DNA from: Marasmitruncus massiliensis
Lineage (GTDB): Bacteria; Bacillota; Clostridia; Oscillospirales; Ruminococcaceae
Direction: 5' to 3'
Assembly (NCBI RefSeq): GCF_900186535.1
Contig: NZ_FYDE01000005.1
Span: 98,894-162,893, forward strand
DNA length: 64,000 nucleotides
The notes below the pieces were generated by a model. The model was not told the origin of the DNA, made no database searches, and worked only from the letters and a program-made list of their open reading frames with translations. Below, piece after piece: positions 15,460 through 23,301 of the stretch (position 1 is the stretch's first letter; the number at the start of each line of letters is the position of its first letter). The translations under genes were made by a program, and so were the position numbers.

Positions 15460-16638
15460 TTATTTTAAAATGGAAAGCAGAACACCCGCGGCAACCGCAG
15501 AGCCGATAACACCGGCAACGTTCGGCCCCATGGCATGCATGAGCAGGAAGTTGGTCGGATTTTCGGACTGGCCGACTTTCTGGGAAACACGCGCAGCCAT
15601 CGGAACTGCGGAAACACCCGCGGAACCGATCAGCGGATTGATCTTGCCCTTGGAAAGCACATACATCAGGTCGCCAAGGAGCACGCCGCCGGCGGTGCCG
15701 AAAGCGAATGCACACAGGCCCATGACGCAAATTCCCAGCGTTTTAGCGGTAAGGAAGCTTTCCGCATTTGCAGTCGCGCCAACTGTGACACCCAAGAAAA
15801 TGGTAACAATGTTCATCAGCTCATTCTGAGCAGTCTTATTCAAACGGTCGACAACACCGGATTCACGGAACAGGTTGCCCAGCATCAGCATACCGATCAG
15901 AGGAGCAGTATCCGGTACGAGGAAGGAAACAACAAGCGCCACCATAATCGGGAATACCACCTTTTCCAGCTTGGAAACAGGGCGGAGTTGTTCCATTCTG
16001 ACTGCACGCTGTTTTTTAGTGGTGAGCAGCTTCATAATCGGCGGCTGGATGATCGGCACCAGCGCCATGTAGGAATAGGCCGCGATTGCAATCGAGCCAA
16101 GCAGATGAGGTGCCAGCTGTGTCGTGGTAAAGATCGCGGTCGGGCCATCGGCTCCGCCGATGATACCAATGGAACCAGCTTCCGCAGGGGTAAATCCAAG
16201 CACAAGCGCTCCAAAGAACGCAAGGAAAATACCAAGCTGCGCGGCAGCACCCAGAATAAAGCTCTTCGGGTTTGCAATCAGCGGACCAAAATCCGTCATA
16301 CAGCCTACGCCGAGGAAGATCAGCGGAGGATAGATGCCCAGTTTTACGCCCAGATAGAGGTAGTCAAGCAAACCGCCGGTAGAGGCCAGCATCTCCCAGT
16401 CAATATGACCGGTTTGGTTAATGAAGATCAGTGTATGGTAAAGACCCGCGTTGGGGATATTGGTAAGGAACATACCGAATGCAATCGGGAGCAGAAGAAG
16501 AGGCTCAAATCCCTTTCCAATTGCAAGATACATCAGCAAAAACGACACCAGAATCATCAGAGCCTGTCCGCCCGACAGATTAAAAAAACCGCTCTTACCA
16601 ACAAGCGTCTCCACTGACTGCATAAAGATTTCAAACAT
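15460..16638 (-). CDS. oadB: Sodium ion-translocating decarboxylase, beta subunit
   Basis: A 392-residue polytopic membrane protein of the OadB/GcdB/MmdB family, the subunit that decarboxylates carboxybiotin and exports sodium. The family hallmark [15 protein letters not shown] is present, as are [14 protein letters not shown] and [12 protein letters not shown]. About nine to eleven hydrophobic helices are seen. The start at 16638 ([12 protein letters not shown]) follows GAAAGGG; an in-frame upstream extension into oadG is unlikely. It follows oadG by 32 bases and ends at a terminator. No carboxyltransferase alpha or biotin carrier gene is in this unit, so the substrate (oxaloacetate, methylmalonyl-CoA or glutaconyl-CoA) cannot be assigned. 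Confidence 0.93.
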   Translation of the reverse strand: MFEIFMQSVETLVGKSGFFNLSGGQALMILVSFLLMYLAIGKGFEPLLLLPIAFGMFLTNIPNAGLYHTLIFINQTGHIDWEMLASTGGLLDYLYLGVKLGIYPPLIFLGVGCMTDFGPLIANPKSFILGAAAQLGIFLAFFGALVLGFTPAEAGSIGIIGGADGPTAIFTTTQLAPHLLGSIAIAAYSYMALVPIIQPPIMKLLTTKKQRAVRMEQLRPVSKLEKVVFPIMVALVVSFLVPDTAPLIGMLMLGNLFRESGVVDRLNKTAQNELMNIVTIFLGVTVGATANAESFLTAKTLGICVMGLCAFAFGTAGGVLLGDLMYVLSKGKINPLIGSAGVSAVPMAARVSQKVGQSENPTNFLLMHAMGPNVAGVIGSAVAAGVLLSILK

Positions 16639-16670
16639 ATTGTCAGCCCTTTCGTAAAAGTTTGTCTCGA

Positions 16671-17051
16671 TTAAAACGGTTGCGTATTCTGCATCAAACC
16701 GGCCGCAGTCCACGCAGAACGGGCTTCTCTGACACGTTTGACACTGCGCAGTGCAAATCCGCCGGCAGCGCCGCCCATAGCAGCCACAGCAGCAGCAATT
16801 ACAGCAACGATCTCATCGCTGATGCCGTCTTCAACCACCATCGCATTTTTCACAGCAGCGCTGGCAGAAGCCTTGGGGGCTGCTGGTTTCGGCGCTTCCG
16901 TTTTTGGCTGGGGTTGCGTTGGTTTCGAGCTGATAGCAACAAACAGCTTGCCAAACAGCCAAACGAGTAGCCAGAGGCCCATCAGGGCAATGAAAACGAC
17001 CACAAGTCCGGTAATAATTACCGCGCCCGCAAGAGTAAAATCAATGTTCAT
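16671..17051 (-). CDS. oadG: Sodium-pump decarboxylase gamma subunit (OadG family)
   Basis: A 126-residue protein with one N-terminal membrane helix (about residues 8-33), a Pro/Ala/Lys-rich linker ([15 protein letters not shown]) and a short C-terminal domain, the usual make-up of OadG/MmdD subunits that anchor the decarboxylase complex and bind metal. The middle [17 protein letters not shown] followed by [18 protein letters not shown] is a very common form in clostridial members. The start at 17051 has AAGGAGAGG upstream. It is the first gene of a two-gene unit with a consensus promoter at 17128-17156. Confidence 0.88.
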   Translation of the reverse strand: MNIDFTLAGAVIITGLVVVFIALMGLWLLVWLFGKLFVAISSKPTQPQPKTEAPKPAAPKASASAAVKNAMVVEDGISDEIVAVIAAAVAAMGGAAGGFALRSVKRVREARSAWTAAGLMQNTQPF

Positions 17052-17127
17052 AGTCCCTCTCCTTGCTATATAAAATATAATATTGATAACAAATTCACAT
17101 TCCGGATAAAATCCGAAACTGGAAATA

Positions 17128-17156
17128 AGTATACTATATTTTGTGCTTTTTTGCAA
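17128..17156 (-). promoter_or_regulatory. Sigma-A promoter of oadG-oadB
   Basis: On the minus strand TTGCAA (17151-17156) and TATACT (17128-17133) are separated by exactly 17 bases. The leader to the oadG ATG is about 70 bases and holds a small hairpin (17103-17107 with 17111-17115). Confidence 0.75.
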
Positions 17157-17220
17157 TCAATTTCTTGTATGAAAATGAAAAATAATTCACAAACCGGTAA
17201 CATAAATTTGAAAAATACGG

Positions 17221-17242
17221 AAAGCCGCCATTCGGCGGCTTT
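17221..17242 (-). terminator. Terminator of galKT
   Basis: A nine-base perfect stem (17221-17229 with 17234-17242) and four-base loop, 15 bases after the galT stop codon, with a T-rich stretch (GTATTTTTC) beyond it on the minus strand. Confidence 0.8.
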
Positions 17243-17257
17243 CTGTTAATTCCCCTT

Positions 17258-18235
17258 TTAAACCTCTGACATCTGATAACGCTGATAGGCCGCCCGCAGT
17301 TCTTCAGCGGTTTCTTCCGGACAGGTGGGATTACAGTGCGCCCAGCATCCGGTCTCGGATGACGCGTTATATTTCACTTTCTCTGCGCTGCGCATGGGCG
17401 GGAAAAACTCGATATGAAAGTGATAGTCGTTCGAATAATCTTTTTCACCGTTAACCGGCGCATTATGCATACACATCATATAGGGAAATTGATACCCGAA
17501 CAGGCCGTCCAGCATGCCCACCGTCTGTTTCACGGTTACCGCAAGAGCACGCCGCTCCTCTTCACTGAATTCCGTAATATATCTCCTGTGCGCCTTGGAC
17601 ATGATATAAACGCCGTACGGATACTCTGTAAAAAAAGGCAAAAACACAATAAAATGTTTATTTTGAAAGATCACACGTTTGCCGAATTCCTGTTCGGACT
17701 GCCACAGATCGCAGAAAAGGCACTTGCCGTTCTTCTGATAGTATTCCCCGGCGGATTCCGTTTCAAGCTGGATTTTTTTCGGAATAAACGGATAGCCGTA
17801 GATCTGGCCATGCGGGTGCGGCATGGTAACGCCCACTGCGTCGCCCCGGTTTTCAAAGATAAAGACATATTTTATGTTTGGGTCGGCCGACAGCGCTTCA
17901 AAACGTTTACACCACAAATCGACGAGTTTTTCCACATGGCTGTCGGAAAGTTCGGGCAGAGTAGCGGTATGCCTGGGCGAGTACAAAATCACCTCGCACT
18001 TTCCATAGGCCGGCGCCGTTTGAAAGAACGCCGTTTCCACCGCGTCCGGCGCGGGCGGGTTCTGGCTCAGCGCCGGAAAATCATTGTCATAGCAATATAC
18101 CTCATAGTCCTCAGGGACTTTTCCGGAACCGGGGCAAAACGGGCACCAGTCCTTCGGCATCTGGGGCCTTTCCTGACGGTTGGATGCAATCATCACCCAG
18201 TCCTTTGTCAGCGGATGCCATCTCAGCTCAGCCAT
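17258..18235 (-). CDS. galT: Galactose-1-phosphate uridylyltransferase
   Basis: A 325-residue GalT of the histidine-triad type, moving UMP between UDP-glucose and galactose-1-phosphate in the Leloir pathway. The active site is clear in VTMPHPHGQIYGYP (His-Pro-His), with zinc-type cysteines in DWCPFCPG and CLFCDLW, and the C-terminal HFHIEFFPP block. The start at 18235 (MAELRWHPLTKDWVMIA) matches the conserved N-terminus and has AAAGGTGG upstream. It overlaps the end of galK by eight bases, so the two are translated from one message. No galE is seen in the window. Confidence 0.95.
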   Translation of the reverse strand: MAELRWHPLTKDWVMIASNRQERPQMPKDWCPFCPGSGKVPEDYEVYCYDNDFPALSQNPPAPDAVETAFFQTAPAYGKCEVILYSPRHTATLPELSDSHVEKLVDLWCKRFEALSADPNIKYVFIFENRGDAVGVTMPHPHGQIYGYPFIPKKIQLETESAGEYYQKNGKCLFCDLWQSEQEFGKRVIFQNKHFIVFLPFFTEYPYGVYIMSKAHRRYITEFSEEERRALAVTVKQTVGMLDGLFGYQFPYMMCMHNAPVNGEKDYSNDYHFHIEFFPPMRSAEKVKYNASSETGCWAHCNPTCPEETAEELRAAYQRYQMSEV

Positions 18236-19544
18236 TGTTTTCCACCTTTCCCATTGAATCACTTAAATCCGGACTTAGGCGGACGCCGCCCACCGGTCTG
18301 ATTGACAAAATATGGCAGCTTCCCTCACCAAACACGTTTTCCATAACTGCTTTATAAACTCCCAGCAGGTCATTGGGAACAAAGCATTGAATCGTGCCGG
18401 CAAATCCTCCGCCATGCACCCGCCATGCGCCCCGCCCGGTCAAAAGATGTTCGCTGATCGCCAGTCCCAGCGAAAGGCCCTGCTCGTCCGGGTTTTTGCA
18501 GGTATAAACATTTTGCAGATACATAAATGACGATTGCCCGCTTTCAATCACCAGTTTCTTGAACGCTTCAAAGTCGCCCGACTCCAGCGCCGCAACTTCC
18601 AGCGGCACCCGGTCATTATCCGCAAAAAAATGAAATGCGCGCAGGATCGCCCGGTCGCTGCATGCACAACGCACACGGGACAGATTCTGATAAAACAGTT
18701 CCGGTTTTACCTCGCGGAGGACCTCCCCGCCAAATACCTTTGCCACCGATTTCATCTCGGCGGGCGCAGAGGCATAATCGCCGGTCAGGTCCGCATGGTT
18801 GCCGCCCGTGTCCACAATGCACAGTTTGTGCCTGTATTTTGCAAAATCCACCGCCAGTTTTTTGACTGCCGGTTTGTCCGGGTTTTCAAAATCAATGGTA
18901 ACAAATCCGCCTACCGAACAGGCAGTCTGGTCCATCAGCCCGCAGGGTTTTCCAAAATAGGCATTCTCCGCATATTGCCCAATCTGAGCGATCTGCACAG
19001 GATCGGCTTTCCCGCCTGCATAAAGCTCATTGAGCATCACGCCGACCAGCGTTTCAAACGCAGCCGAGGAGGACAGGCCGGAGCCTTTCAGAACATTGGA
19101 AGTGGTATATGCGTCAAATCCCCCGATTTCGAGACCCAGTTCCTGGAAACGGGCGGCAATTCCGCGGATGAGCGCGGCGGCATGATTTTTTTCGCTCTCC
19201 TGCACAGACAGGTCACTTAGCTGAATGGTATCCATCGGATACCCCTCTGACTGGATGCGGATGACACCGTCGCTGTTTTTCCCCGCTACCGCCAGAATGT
19301 CGAGGTTGACCCCGGCAGCCAGAACCCGCCCATGTTGATGGTCGGTATGGTTTCCGCCGATTTCCGTCCGGCCCGGCGCACTGAACAGCGCGATTCCCCT
19401 GTCCGTGCCAAAACATTCTTCAAACTTCTGTATTGCGGCACAGTACCGGTCTTTCTGCCCGGGTGCTTTTTCGCTGTAAAGACAGGAAAACGTCCGGTCA
19501 AATGCCCCGCCGGAAATTTGCTCTGCCGTCTGCCGTGTATTCAT
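18228..19544 (-). CDS. galK: Galactokinase
   Basis: A 438-residue GHMP-family galactokinase, somewhat longer than the usual 390. The galactokinase signature is GRTEIGGNHTDHQHG near residue 65, the ATP-binding GHMP loop is KGSGLSSSAAFE, and the third motif is GRGAWRVHGGGFAGTIQ. The extra length is an N-terminal segment (about 45 residues) ahead of the fold. The start at 19544 (MNTRQTAEQI) has AAAGGCGG upstream; 23 further upstream codons lack one. It heads a galK-galT unit, divergent from an AraC-type regulator that probably controls it. Confidence 0.94.
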   Translation of the reverse strand: MNTRQTAEQISGGAFDRTFSCLYSEKAPGQKDRYCAAIQKFEECFGTDRGIALFSAPGRTEIGGNHTDHQHGRVLAAGVNLDILAVAGKNSDGVIRIQSEGYPMDTIQLSDLSVQESEKNHAAALIRGIAARFQELGLEIGGFDAYTTSNVLKGSGLSSSAAFETLVGVMLNELYAGGKADPVQIAQIGQYAENAYFGKPCGLMDQTACSVGGFVTIDFENPDKPAVKKLAVDFAKYRHKLCIVDTGGNHADLTGDYASAPAEMKSVAKVFGGEVLREVKPELFYQNLSRVRCACSDRAILRAFHFFADNDRVPLEVAALESGDFEAFKKLVIESGQSSFMYLQNVYTCKNPDEQGLSLGLAISEHLLTGRGAWRVHGGGFAGTIQCFVPNDLLGVYKAVMENVFGEGSCHILSIRPVGGVRLSPDLSDSMGKVENNG

Positions 19545-19604
19545 ATGGCAACCGCCTTTCAAGCATTTGTTTCTATGATTAAGCCTACCGCACAAACTTC
19601 CATT

Positions 19605-19652
19605 TTGCAACATAAAATTATCCCATTTCTATGGATATTTGTTGCAACAAAT
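19605..19652. promoter_or_regulatory. Candidate operator sites between galK and the AraC-type regulator
   Basis: The 147-base divergent region holds a perfect 16-base palindrome (19637-19652, core TTTGTTGCAACAAA) and a second copy of its half, TTGCAACA, at 19605-19612 in the same orientation 37 bases away. AraC-type proteins bind such direct repeats. On the minus strand TTGCAA near 19605-19610 with a weak TAGGCT 17 bases on could be an activator-dependent galK promoter. Confidence 0.5.
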
Positions 19653-19670
19653 CACGCTTTACGCTACACT
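19642..19670 (+). promoter_or_regulatory. Promoter of the AraC-type regulator
   Basis: TTGCAA (19642-19647), 17 bases, then TACACT (19665-19670) on the plus strand, 22 bases before the ATG. The -35 is inside the 16-base palindrome, so a protein bound there would repress this promoter, suggesting autoregulation. Confidence 0.6.
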
Positions 19671-19691
19671 CTATAAGAAAGGAGTGATAAG

Positions 19692-20531
19692 ATGGGACCC
19701 GGTCTGTTTAAATATTCTTATAAAACCAAAACGCGGGAAAGTCTCCCGATCGCTATATATAACAGCGGAATTCAGCAATGTGCCCCCGGTTATACCTGGG
19801 GGCCCGGCCTGCGCGACCATTTTTTGATCCACCACGTCATTTCCGGAAAAGGTGTTATCACTGTCTCCGGAGTGACTCACCGTGTTTTCGCGGGCGATAC
19901 TTTTCTGATTTATCCATCCGAGATGGTTTCCTATACGGCGGACAGACAGGAGCCGTGGGAATATTGCTGGGTCGGTTTTCAGGGCGCTCAGGCAAAGCTG
20001 CTGCTCTCACAGACGCCTTTCGCGGAAGAAGCACCTGTGACACAGTTTAAAGAGACCCAGCAGGTTCAGGACGCCATTTTGGCAATTTATCACGCGGTCG
20101 GCTCCACTCCGGCAAGCGAACTGCGCGCAATCGGGCTTCTCTATGTTTTTCTGGCCCTTCTCGTTGAGCAGAAACAGGACACGCCGTCCGCGGAAGAACC
20201 CTCGCTGGAATATGTGGAAAATGCCGTCCGTTTTATCGCGCATAATTATTCCCGCGCCGTGGACACAACCGATATCGCCAGTAGCGTGGGGATCAGCCGC
20301 AGCCATCTTTACCGGGTGTTTATGAAGCATCTGGACACGCCGCCGAACGAATACCTGACGCGATTCCGTATCTCGCGGGCGTGTGAACTGCTGGAGCATT
20401 CGCCGCTGCCCATCTCCGCAATCGCGGCTTCCGTGGGCTATGAAGACCAGCTCTATTTTTCCCGCGTGTTTAAGAAAATAACCGGCAGGCCACCTTCGCT
20501 CTACCCACGCGGCGAAAAAAAGCAATCTTGA
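19692..20531 (+). CDS. AraC family transcriptional regulator, likely of galKT
   Basis: A 279-residue AraC/XylS regulator: an N-terminal cupin-like sugar-sensing domain (LRDHFLIHHVISGKGVI, YPSEMVSYTADRQEPWEYCWVGF) and a C-terminal double helix-turn-helix (DIASSVGISRSHLYRVFMKH, then ISAIAASVGYEDQLYFSRVF) ending in the usual GRPPSLYP. The N-terminal domain resembles MsmR/MelR-type sugar regulators. It is divergent from galK, with an AAGGAG ribosome binding site seven bases before the ATG. Its position makes it the likely galactose- or galactoside-responsive activator of galKT. The MscS gene follows after only 20 bases and may be cotranscribed. Confidence 0.92.
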   Translation: MGPGLFKYSYKTKTRESLPIAIYNSGIQQCAPGYTWGPGLRDHFLIHHVISGKGVITVSGVTHRVFAGDTFLIYPSEMVSYTADRQEPWEYCWVGFQGAQAKLLLSQTPFAEEAPVTQFKETQQVQDAILAIYHAVGSTPASELRAIGLLYVFLALLVEQKQDTPSAEEPSLEYVENAVRFIAHNYSRAVDTTDIASSVGISRSHLYRVFMKHLDTPPNEYLTRFRISRACELLEHSPLPISAIAASVGYEDQLYFSRVFKKITGRPPSLYPRGEKKQS

Positions 20532-20551
20532 CAAAGGAAAGGATGTAAACC

Positions 20552-21436
20552 ATGGATACTGTTGCAATGGACCCCAACACCGTCACGCAGGAGGCTGTGG
20601 ACGCGCTCAAAAACCTGGCGGAAATGCCCGGAACCACCCGCTGGGACTACCTGTGGGACGGTTTCATAAAATTGCTGCCCAAGCTGTTTACGGCGGCCGG
20701 CATTTTAATTATCGGGATCATCCTGATCCGACTGCTTCTCCGGCTGACCCGCAAAATGCTGCAAAAGTCCAAGCTGGACCCGACCCTTCATCATTTTATG
20801 CTGTCTATCTTCGGCATCTGCCTGTACCTTGTGCTCGGCACCATGGTTCTGGCAATACTGGTTCCCGACGCTGTCGGCGGGCTGATCGCACTGATGAGCG
20901 TTTTTGGGCTGGCCATTTCACTGGCGGTGAAAGATTCGCTGGCCAATCTGGCGGGAGGAATTTCCGTTCTGTTCACAAAGCCTTTCGCGCTGGGGGATTA
21001 TGTTCAGATCAACAGCACAGAGGGAACTGTCGAAGAAATCCGCCTTAACTATACCGTACTAAAAACCTTTGACAACAAGGTTGTTCACATCCCGAACGGC
21101 GATGTCGCCAAGGCCCAGATCGTGAATTTCACCTGCGAGCCTACCCGGCGGCTGGACATTACCTTCTCAATCAGCTACTATGACGATTTTCAAAAGGTGC
21201 AGGAATTGATCCGGGCAGCGGTGAGCACCCATCCTATGGCGCTGAGCGACCCGGAACCCGTCGTCCGCGTATCTGAGCACGCCTCCTCCGCAATTCTGAT
21301 CTGCTGCCGTGTCTGGTGCAAGACCCCGGATTACTGGCCGCTCAAATTTGACCTTCTGGAAGAAGTCAAACGCAGCTTTGATCAAAACGGCATTTCGATT
21401 CCATATAATCAGCTGGACGTCCATATCGCAAAATAA
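20552..21436 (+). CDS. Small-conductance mechanosensitive channel (MscS family)
   Basis: A 294-residue MscS-type channel that opens under membrane tension after osmotic downshift. Three membrane helices are seen (about 42-62, 85-108 and 112-140); the pore-lining third helix and hinge read ISLAVKDSLANLAGGISVLF, followed by the beta domain (KPFALGDYVQINSTEGTVEEI, then VVHIPNG) and the alpha/beta cytoplasmic domain. Length and order match the B. subtilis YkuT-type members. AAAGGA lies upstream of the ATG. It follows the AraC gene by 20 bases and ends at a strong terminator. Confidence 0.94.
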   Translation: MDTVAMDPNTVTQEAVDALKNLAEMPGTTRWDYLWDGFIKLLPKLFTAAGILIIGIILIRLLLRLTRKMLQKSKLDPTLHHFMLSIFGICLYLVLGTMVLAILVPDAVGGLIALMSVFGLAISLAVKDSLANLAGGISVLFTKPFALGDYVQINSTEGTVEEIRLNYTVLKTFDNKVVHIPNGDVAKAQIVNFTCEPTRRLDITFSISYYDDFQKVQELIRAAVSTHPMALSDPEPVVRVSEHASSAILICCRVWCKTPDYWPLKFDLLEEVKRSFDQNGISIPYNQLDVHIAK

Positions 21437-21449
21437 CTGCCGAAATACG

Positions 21450-21480
21450 GAAGAACGCCCGCAAAACGCGGGCGTTCTTC
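21450..21480. terminator. Terminator between mscS and the cotF gene
   Basis: A 13-base perfect stem (21450-21462 with 21468-21480), five-base loop, between convergent genes. T-rich sequence is modest on both sides, but the stem is strong. Confidence 0.8.
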
Positions 21481-21493
21481 AATTCCTGTCTGT

Positions 21494-21931
21494 TTAGCCT
21501 TGCAGAGAAGCCTGCTGGGTCGCATACTGCTGTTTGCACTGGTCGACTTTCTGCTGCTGTGCGGGCTCGGTCTGATACCAGCCGCGTTTTTGCATTTCAT
21601 CAAATACCTGGTGCTGTATCTGATGTTCTTCATTCAGAATATTCATCATTTCGCTCAGCAAGGCAGGCGAGGCACATTCATTCGCAAAATTATTATAGTT
21701 GCCGGTTAACAGCTTCTGACTGGAAAGCACATCGTTCATCATCTCCTGATCTCCGAACGACTGCTGACTCCCTGAAGACCCCATCTGGCTGCCGGAAGAT
21801 CCCATCTGGCTACCGGAAGATCCCATCTGGCTACCGGAAGATCCCATCTGGCCGCCGGAAGATCCCATCTGGCCGCCGGAAGATCCCATCTGGTTCATTT
21901 GGCTCATCGGATTTTGATTTGACTGTTTCAT
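21494..21931 (-). CDS. Spore coat protein, CotF family, with heptad repeats
   Basis: A 145-residue protein. The C-terminal part (about residues 62-130) is a Coat F domain: QEMMNDVLSSQKLLTGNYNN, then NEEHQIQHQVFDEMQKRGWY with a following Gln/Lys-rich helix, a four-helix-bundle fold found in spore coat proteins. Residues 14-55 are six tandem copies of QMGSSG(G/S), a flexible linker encoded by a 21-base repeat. The ATG at 21931 has GGGAGG upstream. It follows a 60-residue coat-like gene by 14 bases; such small pairs are common in spore-formers. Confidence 0.85.
   Translation of the reverse strand: MKQSNQNPMSQMNQMGSSGGQMGSSGGQMGSSGSQMGSSGSQMGSSGSQMGSSGSQQSFGDQEMMNDVLSSQKLLTGNYNNFANECASPALLSEMMNILNEEHQIQHQVFDEMQKRGWYQTEPAQQQKVDQCKQQYATQQASLQG
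21767..21892 (-). repeat. Six tandem 21-base repeats inside the cotF gene
   Basis: Six in-frame 21-base units encode QMGSSGG twice and QMGSSGS four times. The units differ by only a few bases, so copy number may vary between strains by slippage without breaking the frame. Confidence 0.9.
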
Positions 21932-21945
21932 GATTCATTTCCTCC

Positions 21946-22128
21946 CTAGTTCAGCTGCGACAGCAGACGGTTGTAATGGTTCTGATGCTTGGTGGAAGCG
22001 TTCTGAAACTGTGTTTTGAGCTGAGGATCGGTTGCATTCTGGGCATAGTAGTTGCATTTTTTAATAACTACCTGTTCCATTTTCAGCTGATCTTCAATGG
22101 CTGACAATTCTTTGCTTGTTAATGGCAT
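21946..22128 (-). CDS. Small coat-associated helical protein (60 aa)
   Basis: A 60-residue helical protein beginning MPLTSKELSAIEDQLKMEQ and ending KHQNHYNRLLSQLN. The layout, SKEL..IED.L..E...IKK, then D..LK..F......H..HY..LL, is that of small ferritin-like spore coat proteins often paired with CotF. The start at 22128 has AAGGAGG nine bases upstream. The ribosome binding site is inside a long hairpin that also looks like the mreB terminator. It probably forms a two-gene unit with cotF. Confidence 0.75.
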   Translation of the reverse strand: MPLTSKELSAIEDQLKMEQVVIKKCNYYAQNATDPQLKTQFQNASTKHQNHYNRLLSQLN

Positions 22129-22137
22129 AACAAAAAA

Positions 22138-22180
22138 CCTCCTTAGATTTGGATACTCAAAGTATTCCAATTCAAGGAGG
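22138..22180 (-). terminator. mreB terminator-like hairpin that contains the next gene's ribosome binding site
   Basis: A long imperfect stem (22138-22157 with 22161-22180, outer seven pairs perfect) followed on the minus strand by TTTTTTG. It starts 17 bases after the mreB stop and looks like its terminator, yet the AAGGAGG in its second arm is the ribosome binding site of the 60-residue coat gene nine bases on. Confidence 0.65.
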
Positions 22181-22197
22181 CTTTATACGTCCAATTT

Positions 22198-23214
22198 TTA
22201 ATGTTTATGGGTAGAAGAGGTAACAAAACCGTCAACAAGCTGGTCGATAAATTCGAACGAACGCCCCGTGCCGATGGCAACACACTCCACCGGGTTTTCC
22301 GCGATCCGTACCGGAATCCGGAACTGCTTGCCGAGATAGGTGTCCAACCCGTGCAGAAGCGCGCCGCCGCCTGTCATAACCAGACCGTTGCCGCGGATGT
22401 CCCCCGCAAGCTCCGGCGGTGTCTTCTCAATTACAGAATGTACGGCGTCGCGGATTTCCGTTACGCAGTCGATGATGGTCGGGAACAGCTCTTTCCGCGT
22501 AATTTCCATACGAGTGGGCAGCCCCGCCGCAAGATTCCGTCCCTTGATTTCGCAGGAAAGGTCCTCAGCGTTTTCGTCGGCGCTGGCAACCGCAATTTTG
22601 ACACTTTCCGCCATGCGTTCCCCAATCAGAACGTTATACTTCGCCCGGACATAACGGACGATCGCGGCGTTAAATTTGTCCCCCGCCATTTTTATCGAAT
22701 TTTTGCAGACAATGCCGTTTAAGGACAGGACGGCAATATCCGCAGTTCCTCCCCCGATATCGAGAATAATATTCCCTTCCGGTTTGGAAATATCAATTCC
22801 CGCCCCGATTGCCGCCGCTACCGGCTCTTCGATCAGATAGACGCTGCGGGCACCCGCCATGACCGCCGCATCCACGGCGGCCTGCGCCTCTACGCCGGTA
22901 ATCAAGGAAGGTACGCAAAGCGCGACGCGCGGCTTGAAAATGCTGGTGCCGCAGGATTTTTTCATAAAATACTTGATCATTTCCTCCGTCATTTTATAGT
23001 CGGAGATCACACCGTCTTTCAGCGGGCGGATCGCGGTAATTTTTGCAGGCGTTTTGCCGATCATCTCATGCGCTTCATCGCCGACACTGAGAATATCCTG
23101 TGTTTTCGTATTAATCGCGACAACCGACGGTTCACGCAGAACGATTCCCTTCGAGCCAACATAAACCAATACCGTTGCCGTTCCAAGATCAATGCCGATA
23201 TCATTTGCAGCCAT
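22198..23214 (-). CDS. mreB: Rod shape-determining actin homologue, MreB/Mbl family
   Basis: A 338-residue bacterial actin that guides peptidoglycan synthesis along the side wall. Phosphate-1 loop IGIDLGTATVLVYV, phosphate-2 NIILDIGGGTADIAVLS and the adenosine loop GNGLVMTGGGALLHGLD are all present. The MreB/Mbl/MreBH paralogues cannot be separated surely by eye. The start at 23214 (MAANDIGIDLGTA) has GGAGGAC upstream. mreC and mreD do not follow; the neighbours are comF upstream and spore coat genes downstream. A lone mreB-type gene is often an Mbl-like paralogue. Confidence 0.92.
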   Translation of the reverse strand: MAANDIGIDLGTATVLVYVGSKGIVLREPSVVAINTKTQDILSVGDEAHEMIGKTPAKITAIRPLKDGVISDYKMTEEMIKYFMKKSCGTSIFKPRVALCVPSLITGVEAQAAVDAAVMAGARSVYLIEEPVAAAIGAGIDISKPEGNIILDIGGGTADIAVLSLNGIVCKNSIKMAGDKFNAAIVRYVRAKYNVLIGERMAESVKIAVASADENAEDLSCEIKGRNLAAGLPTRMEITRKELFPTIIDCVTEIRDAVHSVIEKTPPELAGDIRGNGLVMTGGGALLHGLDTYLGKQFRIPVRIAENPVECVAIGTGRSFEFIDQLVDGFVTSSTHKH

Positions 23215-23301
23215 ATGTAAAGTCCTCCAATCAGACAGTGGTTTGTACGAGCCGAATTTCTTTTTATTATACATCAACTGTCCTTCCAATGCAATTGCCG
23301 T

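Noticed and set aside
21767..21892. Tandem repeats as a possible CRISPR array
   Set aside because: The units are contiguous 21-base coding repeats without spacers, inside the cotF frame.
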